Source of the DNA: Heterodera schachtii
Lineage: Eukaryota > Nematoda > Chromadorea > Rhabditida > Heteroderidae
DNA length: 64,000 nt
Direction of reading: 5' to 3'
Assembly: GCA_023374025.1 (NCBI GenBank)
Contig: SIJG01000015.1
Location: 1,716,697 to 1,780,696, forward strand
The notes beneath the pieces were generated by a model. It searched no databases, was not told the origin of the DNA, and saw only the letters and a list, made by a program, of their open reading frames with translations. Both the position numbers and the translations under genes were made by a program. Each line of letters starts with the position of its first letter. Position 1 is the first letter of the stretch. Shown one piece after another: positions 11,629-23,311 of this stretch.

Positions 11629-14600
11629 ATGTCGGAAGCAGAATCACTCAGTGTCCATCAGAATGACAACGAATTGGTCGAATTGAGTCACTTTCACAGT
11701 GTCAACATTTTGGTAAATCCGGTCAAATTAAATGCTTGGTCCATTAATTAATTAACGAATTGCTAATTAGTATTTTAATTATGCTTATTTCAACAAAGGT
11801 CGGCGTTGTCTCTTCGTTGTTTTGCATCGCAACTTTGATAGTGTTCTTCAGCAGAAGGAATTTCTTCCATCATAATAAAGCAAATTTTACTGAGAATATT
11901 TTTTGATAAAAGTCATTTGAATATGCATTTAAATATTAATTTTTTAATTAATAAAATTTAATTAATTTCTTTAATAATTAACAATCCAATCTCCTTTTTA
12001 GTTGTTGACACTGCTCGGTTTTGCCGATTTGTGCAGCAGTTTGGGAATCGTTTTGCTTGGAATGATGCGAAAAGCAATTTACGATCGGATAATGGAAACA
12101 AGCCAAGTGCCAATTGAGGTAAAAAATCTCTAATCAAAAATAATAGAAAGTGATCATTGGTCTTTTTTACAAGAATACAATCATTTTGGAGTTAAACATA
12201 TTTTATTCATTTTTAAATAAATAACCAAGATTTACTATTTATAAGAAGTCAATGGAGTGCCTCGTAATTCAGGGCGCGGATCGAAAATTTTTCAAAATCA
12301 GAACATCAGGCTAAAAAAAAAAATCAGATTTTGGGGTCAAAAATCAGAACATTTTGCAAAATTGAAATCGCTTGTATAACAATTTAATCAATTTAAATAA
12401 TATTAAATTTCGTATTTTTCGCCTCCCAAGATCATTTCAGATTTTTAACAAAGTTTTGTGGCGCATTGTTCCAAAAAACTTTTGGGAAATGGGCGAGGGG
12501 AGAGGGCTTGGCGACGCCGCCGGAAAAATTTTTTTGTAATTTCGTTTTGTTTTTTTTCAAAACAAAAGACAAATTTTTGCAATTAAAAGCCAAAGACCTT
12601 TTTTGCTTTTAAAAACGCTTTTTTTGCGGCGTGTTTTTTCAAAAAATTTTGAAGAAAAATTTTGTAATTTTTATTGCGATTTATTAACAGATTTTTGTCC
12701 AAAAAATGACGAAGTTTTGTCATAAATTTTGTATTTTCTTGATAAAATAGTGACATTATGCCATAAAATTTCAAAATTATGAGTAAGTTTAAGAAATCAG
12801 AACAAAATTGTGGTCACTCCCTCCAAATCAGAACATTTCTAATAAATCAGGACAGATCCGCGCCCTGTCTTAATTACATATTTTTGGATTTCATTAAAAG
12901 ATTAGAAAAATAAAACCATTAAATCATTTAATTTAATGGCGTTTGATACTTCATTTTAGAGATCTTTGACCCGAACATTTTGGGTCAGGGATTTGTGACA
13001 AAAATACACCCCTTTTTATAAAATATTATTTTTAAAAGCCTTACGGTTAAATTTATTTTTACTTTTTTGAAAATTAAAAAGATCCCTCTTTGGTATGGTA
13101 ATGATTTAAACGTAAACACTTTTAACTAGGGCCAAAATTTCAAAAAAATAAAAATTAAATTTTTTGTGTTTTTTCGTCGAGCCGTATTTCGGACACACAA
13201 GAATTGTACTGAAATTTCGCGCACAATTAATACGCATTTGACTGTTTTGTTCACATAATGCCACAGACTTCTTGGTCCTGTGCCATCAAACCGTTCGTTT
13301 ACCTTCGCCTCATCGGCGCACTAATCCCACCTTTGGTGCTGACCATTGTCAGCATCGAGCGTTTTCTTGCCGTTTATATGCCCAATTTTTACCGTCGACG
13401 GATTTCGCCATAGTAAGAAAAAAACAATTAATGCGTTTTCCAATCCAACTAAATACCGTAATTAAGCCCCAACATTGCGCCAATGGTTGTCCTTTTGCAC
13501 TGCGGCATTTCGCTGTTTGCCGCCTATTCCGTCGCGTGGTATTATCGCACGAAACTCGTCGATTTCTTTTGCGGACGAAAGGTACAGAAAAAGAACATTT
13601 TATTTGAAAAAAGATGAATTTGATCTTTAGCGATCCTTCTCCCCGGAATACTCCACTTATGTTTTCCTCACTTCCATTGTCGGATATGCCATGGCGTAAA
13701 AGAAAAATAATATTTAAAAAATAAATTTAATATTTAATAAGGACGAGGGAGCAGGGTGAGGACAGAAAAATTTGGCGGAATTGAAAAACGAATTGATAGT
13801 TGAAAATGGTGCGGATCAGTTGGGTTCGCGTTCTCGCCTTGTAGTGCGAAAAGCGAGAATTTAAGCCCTGTTAAGAATTGTGGTTAGAGTGAAAAATATT
13901 TTGGAAATAGGAAAAAAATAAAAATTTATTTAAAATTTTAATTTAAGCATTTTAATTAGGATAAGGTGAATGTGAGATGGCTTACAAGCTTAGTGGCTAA
14001 GCTTCACGTCTTTCCTCGGTTTTTTCATTGGTTCATTCCCTCGTGGAACTTTTATTTTTGTGAAAAATATTTTTTTTATGTCTAAAGAATTAATAATCAA
14101 AGAATTATTATTTTTGCCTATTTTAAAAATTCGTAATTCTCAGTTTTCTGATCAATGTGATCACCGCCTGTCGCTTGGCGCGACTGAGCTTCTTTTATCG
14201 CCAGAACAGTGTCAACTCGGAAACGGGCAAGCACATCCGCCGCTTGCACTACCTCATGGCCATTTCGCTGTTGGCTTTTCTCCTCGTCGGAATGCCCGAC
14301 GCGCTTTTCCTCTCCTCGCCATGGCTTGGCCCCAGCGGAAGTGCGCTGAGCAAAGCGTTGTCCGAGCCGTCCAATTGGATGATCGCGGCACGGTGCTCGG
14401 CAAATTTCTTCGTCTATTTGCTGTTCAGAGAGGTGCTTTTTGTTCATCAGAGACGAAAAGCATTTGAACAAATTCGTCCAAGGAAATCGGCAATTTTCCA
14501 TAGGCTAAAAATTCATTTGGGTTTTTAGCATTTTTAGCACTTTTTTCATATAAAATTTAGAAGAAATTTTAAAATTTTATTTTAAAAGGAAAAATAATAT

Positions 14601-14916
14601 TTAAAACAAATTAACGGAGAATATTTTTTTTAATTTAAAAATTACAATTTTTAGGAATTTCGAGTCCGCGTTTACGAAATGCTTGGCTGCCTAAACACCG
14701 ATCCAAGCCGCGAAAGGGAATACGAAGTGTCCGCGTTGGGAGGCACAAACCAAAACAGAATCGCAATTGTAGGCCAATGGAACCAACAGGTAAAGGACAA
14801 AACGAAAATAATTAAAATTTAATTAATTTATTTAAATTTAGGCAAAAAATAGCATTTCTTTGTTGTCCGAATTCGCTGAGAGGCAAATTCGTCCGACCGC
14901 TGAAAGTCGAAAATAA
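11629..14916 (+). CDS. Rhodopsin-like seven-transmembrane receptor (nematode chemoreceptor or peptide receptor type)
   Basis: Spliced gene starting MSEAESLSVHQNDNELVEL (11629). Helix 1 is exon 2 (11799-11879), VGVVSSLFCIATLIVFF. Helix 2 is LLTLLGFADLCSSLGIVLLG, with the conserved LxxAD-type aspartate. The exon from 13267 gives TSWSCAIKPFVYLRLIGALI and TM3 ending SIERFLAVYMP, where ERF replaces the usual DRY. TM4 is in the exon from 13465 (MVVLLHCGISLFAAYSVAW). TM5 spans two exons (YVFLTSIVGYAMA then FLINVITACRLARLSFFYR). TM6 is YLMAISLLAFLLVGMPDALF and TM7 is CSANFFVYLLFRE. The cytoplasmic tail ends at 14916. All phases join if intron 2 uses a GC donor after 11879. Intron 3 carries a transposon (12270-12867). 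The ligand is unknown. The family is Class A, subfamily open. Confidence 0.82.
12270..12867. mobile_element. hAT-like non-autonomous element in a receptor intron
   Basis: Perfect 13-bp terminal inverted repeats CAGGGCGCGGATC / GATCCGCGCCCTG. The flanks TCGTAATT (12262-12269) and TCTTAATT (12868-12875) form an 8-bp target duplication with one mismatch. Inside are AAATCAGAAC-type words near both ends and a half copy of the GC-rich hairpin module at about 12510-12523. There is no transposase ORF. Confidence 0.82.
13980..14051 (+). repeat. tRNA-like (SINE-type) sequence
   Basis: AGCTTAGTGG fits a Pol III A box, and GGTTCATTCCC about 45 bp downstream fits a B box. No full cloverleaf is obvious. 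It lies in a receptor intron and may be the head of a tRNA-derived SINE. Confidence 0.35.
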
Positions 14917-15536
14917 AAGAAGGAATTAAGAAATAAAATTTAAATATTTAATTTAAAAAATAATGGTTAAATATAATAAACATTTTAAACAATTTTAAAA
15001 ATTTATGAAAGAATTTTATTTAAAAACAATCCGAGTGGTGGTTCCTCCAAGTTTTCTGGTTTATTAGGAACATTAATTCTTTTGTTTGAATAATTCAAAT
15101 TTTATGGACCCAATCATTTTTATCACTTATTAAAAATTCTATTATGACTTCTACGAGTGAAAAAACTCAAATTAAAAGAGATTTTGGACATAGATTTGGA
15201 AAAATAATTTTTGTTTTCTAAATTGTTTCTAATGACAACAGACTGTGAAGGCGTTACTCTCATCATCATTAAGAGGAGTTGCTCAAAATTTGCTAATTTT
15301 TTTTCAGAATTTTTCTAAAGAAAACAAACTTGAAAATATAACCTTCATTAATTTGTAAGAGCAATTGCTGAAATTTTTCTACGTCTCACATTGTTTAATT
15401 TTTAAGATCATTATTCAGCTCAAAATTGAAAGTGGACTTTTATTTTGCTTCTCATAACAATTAAGTCAATTAATTGCCATAACACATTGGCATTTCGGGT
15501 CCAAAGTTGGGCCAAACTCGAAAAATGCTTCTCCTT
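14917..15536. other. intergenic between convergent genes
   Basis: AT-rich sequence holding the 3' ends of the receptor (plus) and the LIM gene (minus). I see no ORF, repeat or RNA gene. Confidence 0.45.
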
Positions 15537-16044
15537 TCACTGTTTCGCTGCTTGCGTTTTGCGTCGCGCTTCCTTTTGTGCCGTTGGAAGCATTGCGCAG
15601 CTGCCGGCCGGGCCCGAGCAGTACCACCGGCGGCCGAATGAGTGCACTTCCATGGCACATTCGCCCGGCTTCAACGGGTTGCCACAGTAGCCACAATTGA
15701 AGCATTTGTTGTGCACTGAAATGATTTTGTAAAAAAGCAGAATTATTTACAGTATTTCAATGTAGGGCATTTTGGAGATAAAAAAAGTGAAATGAAATAA
15801 ATATTTTTGAAATTAAGCGGTCGCTTCAAAGAGAAATATTTAATTTTTCAACAAGAAAATTTTAATTTCATCCAAATTTCTCTTTTAACCATTTTCAAGA
15901 CATTGGACAAGTTTTTAAATTTTGACCAAATAAGTAATAATTACATGTGACCCTGTCGATCATCATTTTGTCGGCCAATTGTACCAAATTGCCACAAATT
16001 ACGCACTTTTTCAATTCCGGGTCACCTCCACTCCCAAAATACAT
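15537..16044 (-). CDS. Small single-LIM-domain protein
   Basis: Two exons. Exon 1 starts at 16044 (MYFGSGGDPELKKCVICGNL) and gives the first zinc pair CVIC. Exon 2 (about 15706-15537) continues HNKCFNCGYCGNPLKPGECA, giving the H-x2-C-x2-C-x2-C run of a LIM domain. RRWYCSGPAGSC then provides the last ligands. The tail is basic (AQKEARRKTQAAKQ). The spacing CVIC-x17-H-x2-C fits a LIM finger, a protein-protein interaction module found in cytoskeletal and nuclear adaptors. At about 92 residues it resembles cysteine-rich small LIM proteins, but only one domain is present. It has no signal peptide, so it is probably cytosolic or nuclear. The splice join uses a donor near 15946, where ACAT is followed by GTAATT. 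The frame is consistent. Confidence 0.7.
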
Positions 16045-16652
16045 TGTGAATGAACAAACAATGCAATTTAATATCGAATTTTGCTTAATAAATTTAATCA
16101 GATTTGCAATATTATTAATTTAGCTTTATTTAGCTTACACACAAAATTGTTAAAAGAAAAATTTATGAAAAGAAAATTGATCACAAAGTGTCGGCAAAGC
16201 ATTGGCAGATGGCGTTCATTCAATCCGATCAAATTTCCAACGGCTTTTTCCCATGCAATGAAAACGCCTTTTTCTGCATAAGACAACTGTTGTCAGCAGC
16301 AGATTTGAACTCGGAAGGTGCTTAATTTAGGAAAAGCAAGTAAAAAAAAATAATAATTTATTGCCTATTTAAAAATGGATTTAATATAAAATCAAATCAA
16401 CAATATTTAATTACTAATAATTACCCCCCCCCCACGCATTAGGCGTAATTTAATAATTTAATTTTGTTTTTATTTTCACATTATTTTTTATGCATTTGAA
16501 AGTTTTTGTCTGCTAAAAGGTGGCTGACTGACTATGTAATCGGCGAATTTAAAAATTGTGGACAGTCGACAAAAACCTGTTCATTTGGGTGGTTTAACTG
16601 CGATGTTTTGCCCACCCAATTTTATAATTCAATTTGCCCTCTTTTCATTCGA
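16045..16652. other. intergenic between divergent genes
   Basis: Upstream regions of the LIM gene (minus) and the beta-trefoil gene (plus). A run of nine C occurs near 16425. No ORF that I would call. Confidence 0.4.
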
Positions 16653-17470
16653 ATGGAAAATTTTCAATGTGCCAAATTAATAAAAATATTCCAATTTTGG
16701 CTAATATTCGCAAATGTCCTCAATTTGTCTCAACAATTTGATGTGTTTGTCAGTATTCAATGCCTCGTAAAAATTAAAATATATTAAATAAATAAACAAT
16801 TTAATTTTTATGGCAATGATTTGTATGTGGCGACGCGGAAAACAAACAAAGGTTTTGCAGGTTTAGTGGCCGAAAGTGCATCAGTGACAAAGAAAAATTT
16901 GTGATTTGATTTGCTATTACAATAATTAATTTTCATTTCAATTTTCATTTTGAATAAATTATTGTTTAACTTAAAAAATATTTATCCATTTTTTATTGTC
17001 ATTTTTCCATTTTTTTTCTTATTTTCAGTTTTTCGCTCAGCGCCAACAGCGACGAAACAATTTCATTCAGCGTAAAATTTGGCGATGATTGGTTTTGGAT
17101 GATTGTTGATGAGAAAATCGGAGGGAAATTGAGGACGAGTGACCTTGACGATGGTAATTAAAAATAAAGAAAAAATAAAATAAAATAAATCGAATTTTAA
17201 GGAACAAATACAAAATTCAAATTAATCCCTCAAACATCTGGCAATTTTGTGATTAAGGTGCGAAAATTTCATTAATATTTAAAATTTATTGTATTTTTTC
17301 TTTGTCTTTTTAAGGCATCCAATGGAAAATTTGTGAGCTGCAGAAGTGAAAATCACTGGTTAGTGGCGGACATGGAATCACCAAAGAGTCTCTATGAAGA
17401 ATTTGTGTTGGATATGGTCACCAAAATAACAGATACCGTAACCGCCCGAGTTCCTCTAAAAATACAATAA
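16653..17470 (+). CDS. Secreted fascin-like beta-trefoil protein (first exon join unresolved)
   Basis: The ATG at 16653 opens MENFQCAKLIKIFQFWLIF then ANVLNLSQQ, a good signal peptide. About 150 bp on, an open frame reads GNDLYVATRKTNKGFAGLVA and then SASVTKKN. It splices in perfect phase to FFSLSANSDETISFSVKFGD (exon from 17029), then to GTNTKFKLIPQTSGNFVIK, then to ASNGKFVSCRSENHWLVAD and the stop at 17470. The pattern L(Y/F)VAT..FSL..FxL..G.FVIKASNGKFVS is that of fascin-like beta-trefoil repeats, which bind actin or carbohydrate. The link from the signal exon to GNDLYVAT has no AG acceptor, so either the start lies elsewhere or the copy is damaged. A secreted trefoil fold suggests glycan binding, but this is inference. 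Confidence 0.55.
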
Positions 17471-17719
17471 TTCTTTCAATTTTTTCTCTTTTGCATCAGA
17501 ATAATTAAAATAAAAAACAAATGAATGTGCAATTAATCACGCAAATGAGTAAACCGTACAAATGAATAAAAAAAATTATTGTATAAATTTGTTTTTCCAA
17601 GTTTTTCAATCAAAAAAAGAGAGCAAATATTTGTTATTGTTAAAATAATGATCATTCATCGGCAATTTGGTGTTTAATAGCCTCTAATCTAAGCAAATCA
17701 GCAACTGCAACTTCTCTGC

Positions 17720-18078
17720 TCATTTCATTCGTCGTCCGCCCAAAAAACGGAATTTTCCCGCTCCCTTTCCTTTTGGCGGCTTTGGCTTTTCATCTTCTTC
17801 CTTTTTAGCAGAAGCTGAAATATTGTTAAGGTATTTGAAACATTATCAAAGTTAAACAATTATCATTTTTCTCTTTTTTGTAATTATTTAAATTAATTTA
17901 TTAATTCTTTTTCTTTTACCTTGTTCTTGGCCTGATTCCTCTTCTAAAATAAATATTAAATACATCGAAAAATATTTAAAAATTATCTTTTAAATTTACC
18001 CGAATTCACTGGAGCAATAATGGCCATCAGTCCGATGATGAGCATCAAAAACAGAACAAATGTTGAAAACAACTTCAT
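17720..18078 (-). CDS. Small secreted basic peptide gene (about 65 residues)
   Basis: Three exons in phase. Exon 1 from 18078 gives MKLFSTFVLFLMLIIGLMAI then IAPVNS, a textbook signal peptide. Exon 2 (about 17954-17931) is only 24 bp and gives EEESGQEQ. Exon 3 (from about 17817) gives SAKKEEDEKPKPPKGKGAGK then FRFLGGRRMK and the stop at 17720. The mature product is about 39 residues: an acidic start, a Lys/Pro middle, and a Gly/Arg/Phe end. Tiny secreted peptides with tiny exons are typical of neuropeptide, antimicrobial or plant-directed effector genes in parasitic nematodes. The GKFRFLGGRR end has dibasic sites but is not a standard FMRFamide. It is too short to stand out as an ORF. No known family recognised. 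Confidence 0.68.
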
Positions 18079-18876
18079 TATAATAATGCTAAATTGAATT
18101 CCTTAAATTTAATTAAAAAAAAAGAAATGCATTTTTATTATAGAAATAATAATTATTTTTGAAGAAATTATGCATTTGAGCAGTAAAAAATCGTTTTATA
18201 TTTCAAATGAAATTATGAATAACTGGTTTTGAATTATATAATTAATTAGAATGAAACTCTCATCAATGACAGATGCGCAATTTTTTGAACTGACGATTTT
18301 TTGCATCAAAAAAACAAAATTAGTAATTTACTTCTTTCGTCATTTTTATTTTTTGTTTTTCTTTATTTAATTTATTCCAACAAATTAAATTGTCGGTGAT
18401 TTTTTCTCTCCTTAAAATTGGGCTTTTTTGACAAAAAAAGCATTTAAAATTATTAATCGCATTTTCTTCAAAAATATTAAAATGAAAAGGCATAAAATTT
18501 CTTATTTTTAGGGTCGTCGAAATTAGGCTTACATCCCTCAGCAGTAGAGACTGTTGTACACTCATCATACAAAATACAAAAGCCATTTTTTGAGAATTTT
18601 GTACTTTTTATGAGTAATATTCACTTAAATTTCCAACCTATTTGGGATTTGATTTAAAAATGTCTCTCTCTGTTGTCCATTTTTGCGGTATTACCACCAT
18701 CAAATTACTTTGACATATTTCAAATGAACGCTTTTTAATAATCTTTTTTAGATAATAAAACTTTTTTTCTTTTGAAAATTATATTTAAAATATTTTTATT
18801 TCGGACATTTTTTAAATAAAATACATTTCAATAGGATTAATTTCAGTGAAATTGCGAATTGCGTTTTCGAATTCGA
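18079..18876. other. intergenic, AT-rich
   Basis: Upstream of the peptide gene and downstream of legumain. The frame at 18320-18586 (minus) looks like chance. No repeat seen. Confidence 0.4.
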
Positions 18877-21800
18877 TCATATGACACCGCTAAGTTCGAC
18901 TTCGGCACACTGCTCGATCAGTGCCATTTTGATACGTTCGGCGTCCAACTCGGGTCGCTCGCATAAATTGGCCAAAACATAGGCATATTTAAGCGCGTAC
19001 GGATTCTAACGAAGCCAAAGTATTAATGAAAAAAGGGAAAAATTAAATACTTCGCTAAATTTGAAGCAGAAATTGCTGAACGTGTGCACCACCTGAAATT
19101 TAATTTAATTATTTGTTTTTCAGTTAATTAAATACCAAAATCTTATTTTGGATCATTTTTGGATTAATAATTTATTCAAATAGTTCAAAATCCTCAAGAC
19201 CGCGCCAAAACCTTTTAAAAATTGGGTATTCTATTCCTTTCTTTTTTTTCTGTTTATTTTTAAGTTTTTGTATGAGTTGGATTTGTTTTGCACTTTCTCA
19301 TTCACCTCATGGTGACAGTCCAAGTCGCGAATTTGTTGCGGATACGTCGTCAAAATCTGTCGCCGGTTGTTCATGTCGTGCACAAGTTGGTGCACAATTT
19401 GTTTAATCGTTTGCTCGAGAAAGCTTCTCTTCTGTGATACAATATGTGCAAATTGAAATTTTAATTACATTACTAATTAGCCTTTTATTATTTTTCGCAA
19501 TTTTATTATTAATATTTTGCGTTTTCCAACTTTCCACGCCACGCGCAGATTGTGCTGAATCTGCTCAGACTCATTCTGACGGCGTGCCATCATGAACATG
19601 GGAATGTCACGAGAAGGAAACATTGGGAATTTGTGCGGCGATGGCTAAAGAAAAATTTCAATTCCATTAATTGTTAAATTAAAAACAAATTAAAATTTCC
19701 AAATGAAATTTTAATATCCATTAATTAATTAATTCACTGGGCGTTCGTTGCGCTTTTGCGCCTGCTCTTTGCCCATAAACTCAGAAACGTGTTCGTCCTG
19801 AATTTGCAAGTCGCCGTAGTGCATCACGTGGCTTTTGTTCGTTTCTTCGCGCACAATGCCAAATTGTTTCCGCAAAGTTTCGGTGCGTAAATTTTCCTTA
19901 AAAAAAATTCAAAATTTCGCCCCAAAAAAATGACTGAAAATGCCTGGTCCGAGTCTTGCATCCAATTCACTGAAAAAAGATCGCCCAAACAATTTCCGGG
20001 CAAAAATTTGGTGTCGCAAAAACAGCCCCAGCTCGATTCGTCGCCATTGGCCGCGGTGACGGCGTAAACTTAATTGATTGTCATAATAATTATTATTACT
20101 ATTATTATTACCATTTTAATTAGTCTATCTTATTTTGATTTTAAAATTGTATTTTTAATTTAAAAAATGCACTTTTCAAACTCTGCGCCAATGTGTGGTC
20201 AAACATTGAGCCCGATTCGCATGCTTCGAGATAAAATGTCAATTCGCCGTACATCTTTTTGGCATGCATTTCCTTCAGTGTTTGAGTCAATTGTTTAACC
20301 GTTAACTGAAAAATTAAACACATATAGCACAAATCATAGCTAATTGTTATACAAATTATTCTTAATTCATTTTTAAAAATCCCCGCGCAAATTATGGTAA
20401 ATTCATTTATTATTTACAGTACGTCGGCTGCTGGGAATCCGATAACTCCGACCGCGCCATGGTCCGAGAAATACACGAACACTTTGTCCTTTTCAGTGCT
20501 GTAAATTTGGGATTTAATTTATGATTTATTAAGTATTCTTTGTGAAATCTCAAAAAAATATTTTTAAATGCTTTTAATTAATAATTATTTTCAGTTTTTA
20601 AGAAAAGCCCACAAAAAGCTGACAAAATCATATTTTGAATTGCGGATTATTTTAGCAATTCTTATAAACATATATGTACAGTATGTACAGCAAATGACAA
20701 ATATTGCGGTGCACTGAGAAAAGTCTTTGCAAGTTGATTATTTTTTTGTTTGCTGCTTTAGAACAACATATTTTGCTCATATTTTTAAAATTTTGATGAA
20801 ATTTGATCAAAAAAATTTGCGAGTGTTCAGAAAAAGTTGAGAAAAATGAATGGTTTTCTAAGACCTTCGATTATTCTCTGGTCCAAAATTTAGTTAAATC
20901 AATGATAAAAAAGTAATAGCTTGGTGAAAAATTATAGATTAATAAAATAAAAGCTTTATTAGTTGATTTGATTATAATTAATCAAATAAATTTTTGTGCC
21001 CAATTTTTGGTCATATTTAAAAAATTTCATTCATAATAAATAATATTTTTGCGATTGAATCCTACTAAAAAGGCATCCATTTGTGCCATTTTTAGTCACC
21101 TTTTCAGCACCGGCTTTCCCTCCGATCGCTGCCCATCGCCCAAAAGGACCGCTTCGAAATTTTCAGGGTTAACCTCCGTTCCGCTGTAGTCGATTTTTAC
21201 GCCTCAATTAAGAAAAAAGTTCTTTAACAGATTCTTTTTAGGGCAGTTTAAATTTTCTTCGCTAATTTTTATAATTTTGTCTTTTATCTAAATTTTACAA
21301 TTTAATGATTAAAACCTAATGGGAAGAACAATTTAATTAAGGCATTGTTACCTTCGTAAACATCTTTGCCGCCCGGCTCATTAAAGAGTTTTCCTGGGTA
21401 TGGGTTGCTGGCAAAATAGAAATAGGTAATTTAAAATATATTTAATAAATTTATTTTCTTTTTCCTTCCCCCCACTGTTTGTTGTTGGCAATGTCGTCGA
21501 ACATCATCGTGATAATGCGCTCTTTGGCCACTCCATGGGCTAACAGCGTGTGATAAGCGTGGCAAATGTCGGCCTAAAGCATACCAAATTGACCATCAGT
21601 GTTGACTTGTAGCTGTGGGGGAGGTCGTGCAAATTCCCCCCCCCCCCAGAAAAATGCCATAAATTGACCGATTGTCCCTTCTGCATTGGCACTGATCAGA
21701 TGTTTGGCACTGATCGGATGGCCCACCCACCTGGTGTCTGTAATTGAACCATCCGCTCGACCCGGCCACCAGCACCGCCCAAATGTTCCCATCGCCGGCA

Positions 21801-22004
21801 TTGTCCCAACTTTTGTAAGTGCTCACTGTTTGGCCATTGTCTTCTTCCGACGATTGTGCGCTGCTGCTGCCACCAATGGAAAAAAACCGACTAAATTTTA
21901 TTTTATTTTAAATTTATTTTAAATTTTCTCCAATTATTTTACCTCAAAGTTAACGGCAAAAAAGTGACGAAAAATATTGAGAAGAACAATATAAATAAAT
22001 TCAT
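18877..22004 (-). CDS. Legumain (asparaginyl endopeptidase, peptidase family C13), secreted
   Basis: About 13 exons. The start at 22004 gives a signal peptide, [20 protein letters not shown]. The next exon reads [19 protein letters not shown], then [20 protein letters not shown] and MFDDIANN, all hallmark legumain blocks. [34 protein letters not shown] and [11 protein letters not shown] follow, with the catalytic His. [18 protein letters not shown] has the catalytic Cys. Then come [24 protein letters not shown], the linker and the C-terminal LSAM-type prodomain ([30 protein letters not shown]), with the stop at 18877. The enzyme cleaves after Asn in an acidic compartment or the gut. In nematodes it is an intestinal digestive protease activator. 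The length is full and no key residue is missing. Confidence 0.92.
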
Positions 22005-22808
22005 ATTTGTGGGAACTGAAAAGAAAATCTTTTTATCCTTATAAAATGAAAAATAAAATAAATATTTAAAAAGAAAATGATCGTGTAATGGCATAGGTAA
22101 TTAATTATTTATTTTGTGTTCAAATGGGTTTTGTTTTGTGTCTCTCCAGTTGGTCTCTCTCTCTCTCTCCCTTTTTTTTTTGAATTTGTCCGTCAATTTT
22201 TGCTGATAAAATCGGCACAAACAACCTTCTCTTTCTCTCTTATCACTGCTGATGAAGAAAAGTGATGAAAATAATCACACGGACAAATGACAGCTGAACA
22301 AAAATGGCGAGTGATCAGAGAAATGCCAAGGCGAAAATGAAAAATGAACGGAGAAAATGCTAACAATTTGGCAAATCAAGTAGCAATAGTAGAAAAAAGC
22401 AATTAATTTAATTTTTAATTTGACACACCGACCGAAATGAAATGTTTTCCCATTTTATTACATTAGGAAATTTCACCAATTAACATTAATTACCCCGTTA
22501 AAAGACAATTAACCTTGGATATGATCATTTGATCGGCAATAAATTACAGTCCGGTAACGAAAGGCGATTAAAAAAAGTAAAAAACTTCTCATTTCTTTCA
22601 CATTGTATTTTGTATTTTAATGAGAATATTATCAAATTTGCTAATTACAATCAATTCCAGTTAAATATTTTTCAGTTAAGACATAAAAATTAAATGACAA
22701 ATTTAAAATAAAAACTAAAAAAGAGAAAAAAGGGACCAAAAAAAATTAATTGAATTTACACGCAAATATATTGTGAACAAAAGCAAAAACAAAGGAGCAC
22801 CGGCAGGT
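22005..22808. other. intergenic; CT microsatellite
   Basis: AT-rich, with a TCTCTCTCTCTC run near 22150-22170. No gene seen. It contains the legumain upstream region and the tRNA 5' flank. Confidence 0.45.
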
Positions 22809-22881
22809 GCCTCGTTAGCTCAGTTGGTAGAGCGTGAGACTTTTAATCTCAAGGCCAGGGGATCGAGACCCCTACGGGGCT
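22809..22881 (+). tRNA. tRNA-Lys (anticodon UUU)
   Basis: The acceptor arms GCCTCGT and ACGGGGC pair with one G-T wobble. The D arm GCTC..GAGC contains AGTTGGTAGA. The anticodon stem TGAGA/TCTCA encloses CTTTTAA, giving anticodon TTT. The T arm AGGGG/CCCCT encloses ATCGAGA. A T6 run at 22887-22892 is a Pol III terminator. No intron. Confidence 0.95.
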
Positions 22882-23311
22882 GTTACTTTTTTCAATTTTA
22901 TTTCTCCCTAATACAAATTGAAAATGTTGAATGCATTATTTTCTTTTTCTTTTTTTTGAAAAAATATTCAAACATAAAAACCGCAACAAATTTTAAATTA
23001 AAAAATAATTTCTAATAAGTTTGGCTAAAAATTTGCTTTTTCAGCTTTTTCTCAGCAAACTTTTTTTTGTCAATGCTTCTTTAATTTACATTGAATATGA
23101 ATGACATAAGACAAATTAAAATTGAATATGCAAAACACAATGAATGCATTAACGTAAATGGCATTGATTACCTTTTGTATTTACGAAAGCGAATACAATA
23201 AAAATTATACATGTAATAGCCTCAATGATTGCAATAATCATTTGCATAAAACCTAATAATTACATATATTCATCAAACAAATAATTTTAAATTATTTTCA
23301 GGATTATAGCA
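22882..23311. other. intergenic; outron-like acceptor before the next gene
   Basis: AT-rich sequence. A TTATTTTCAG acceptor lies about ten bases before the ATG at 23312 and could be a spliced-leader site. No ORF. Confidence 0.4.
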
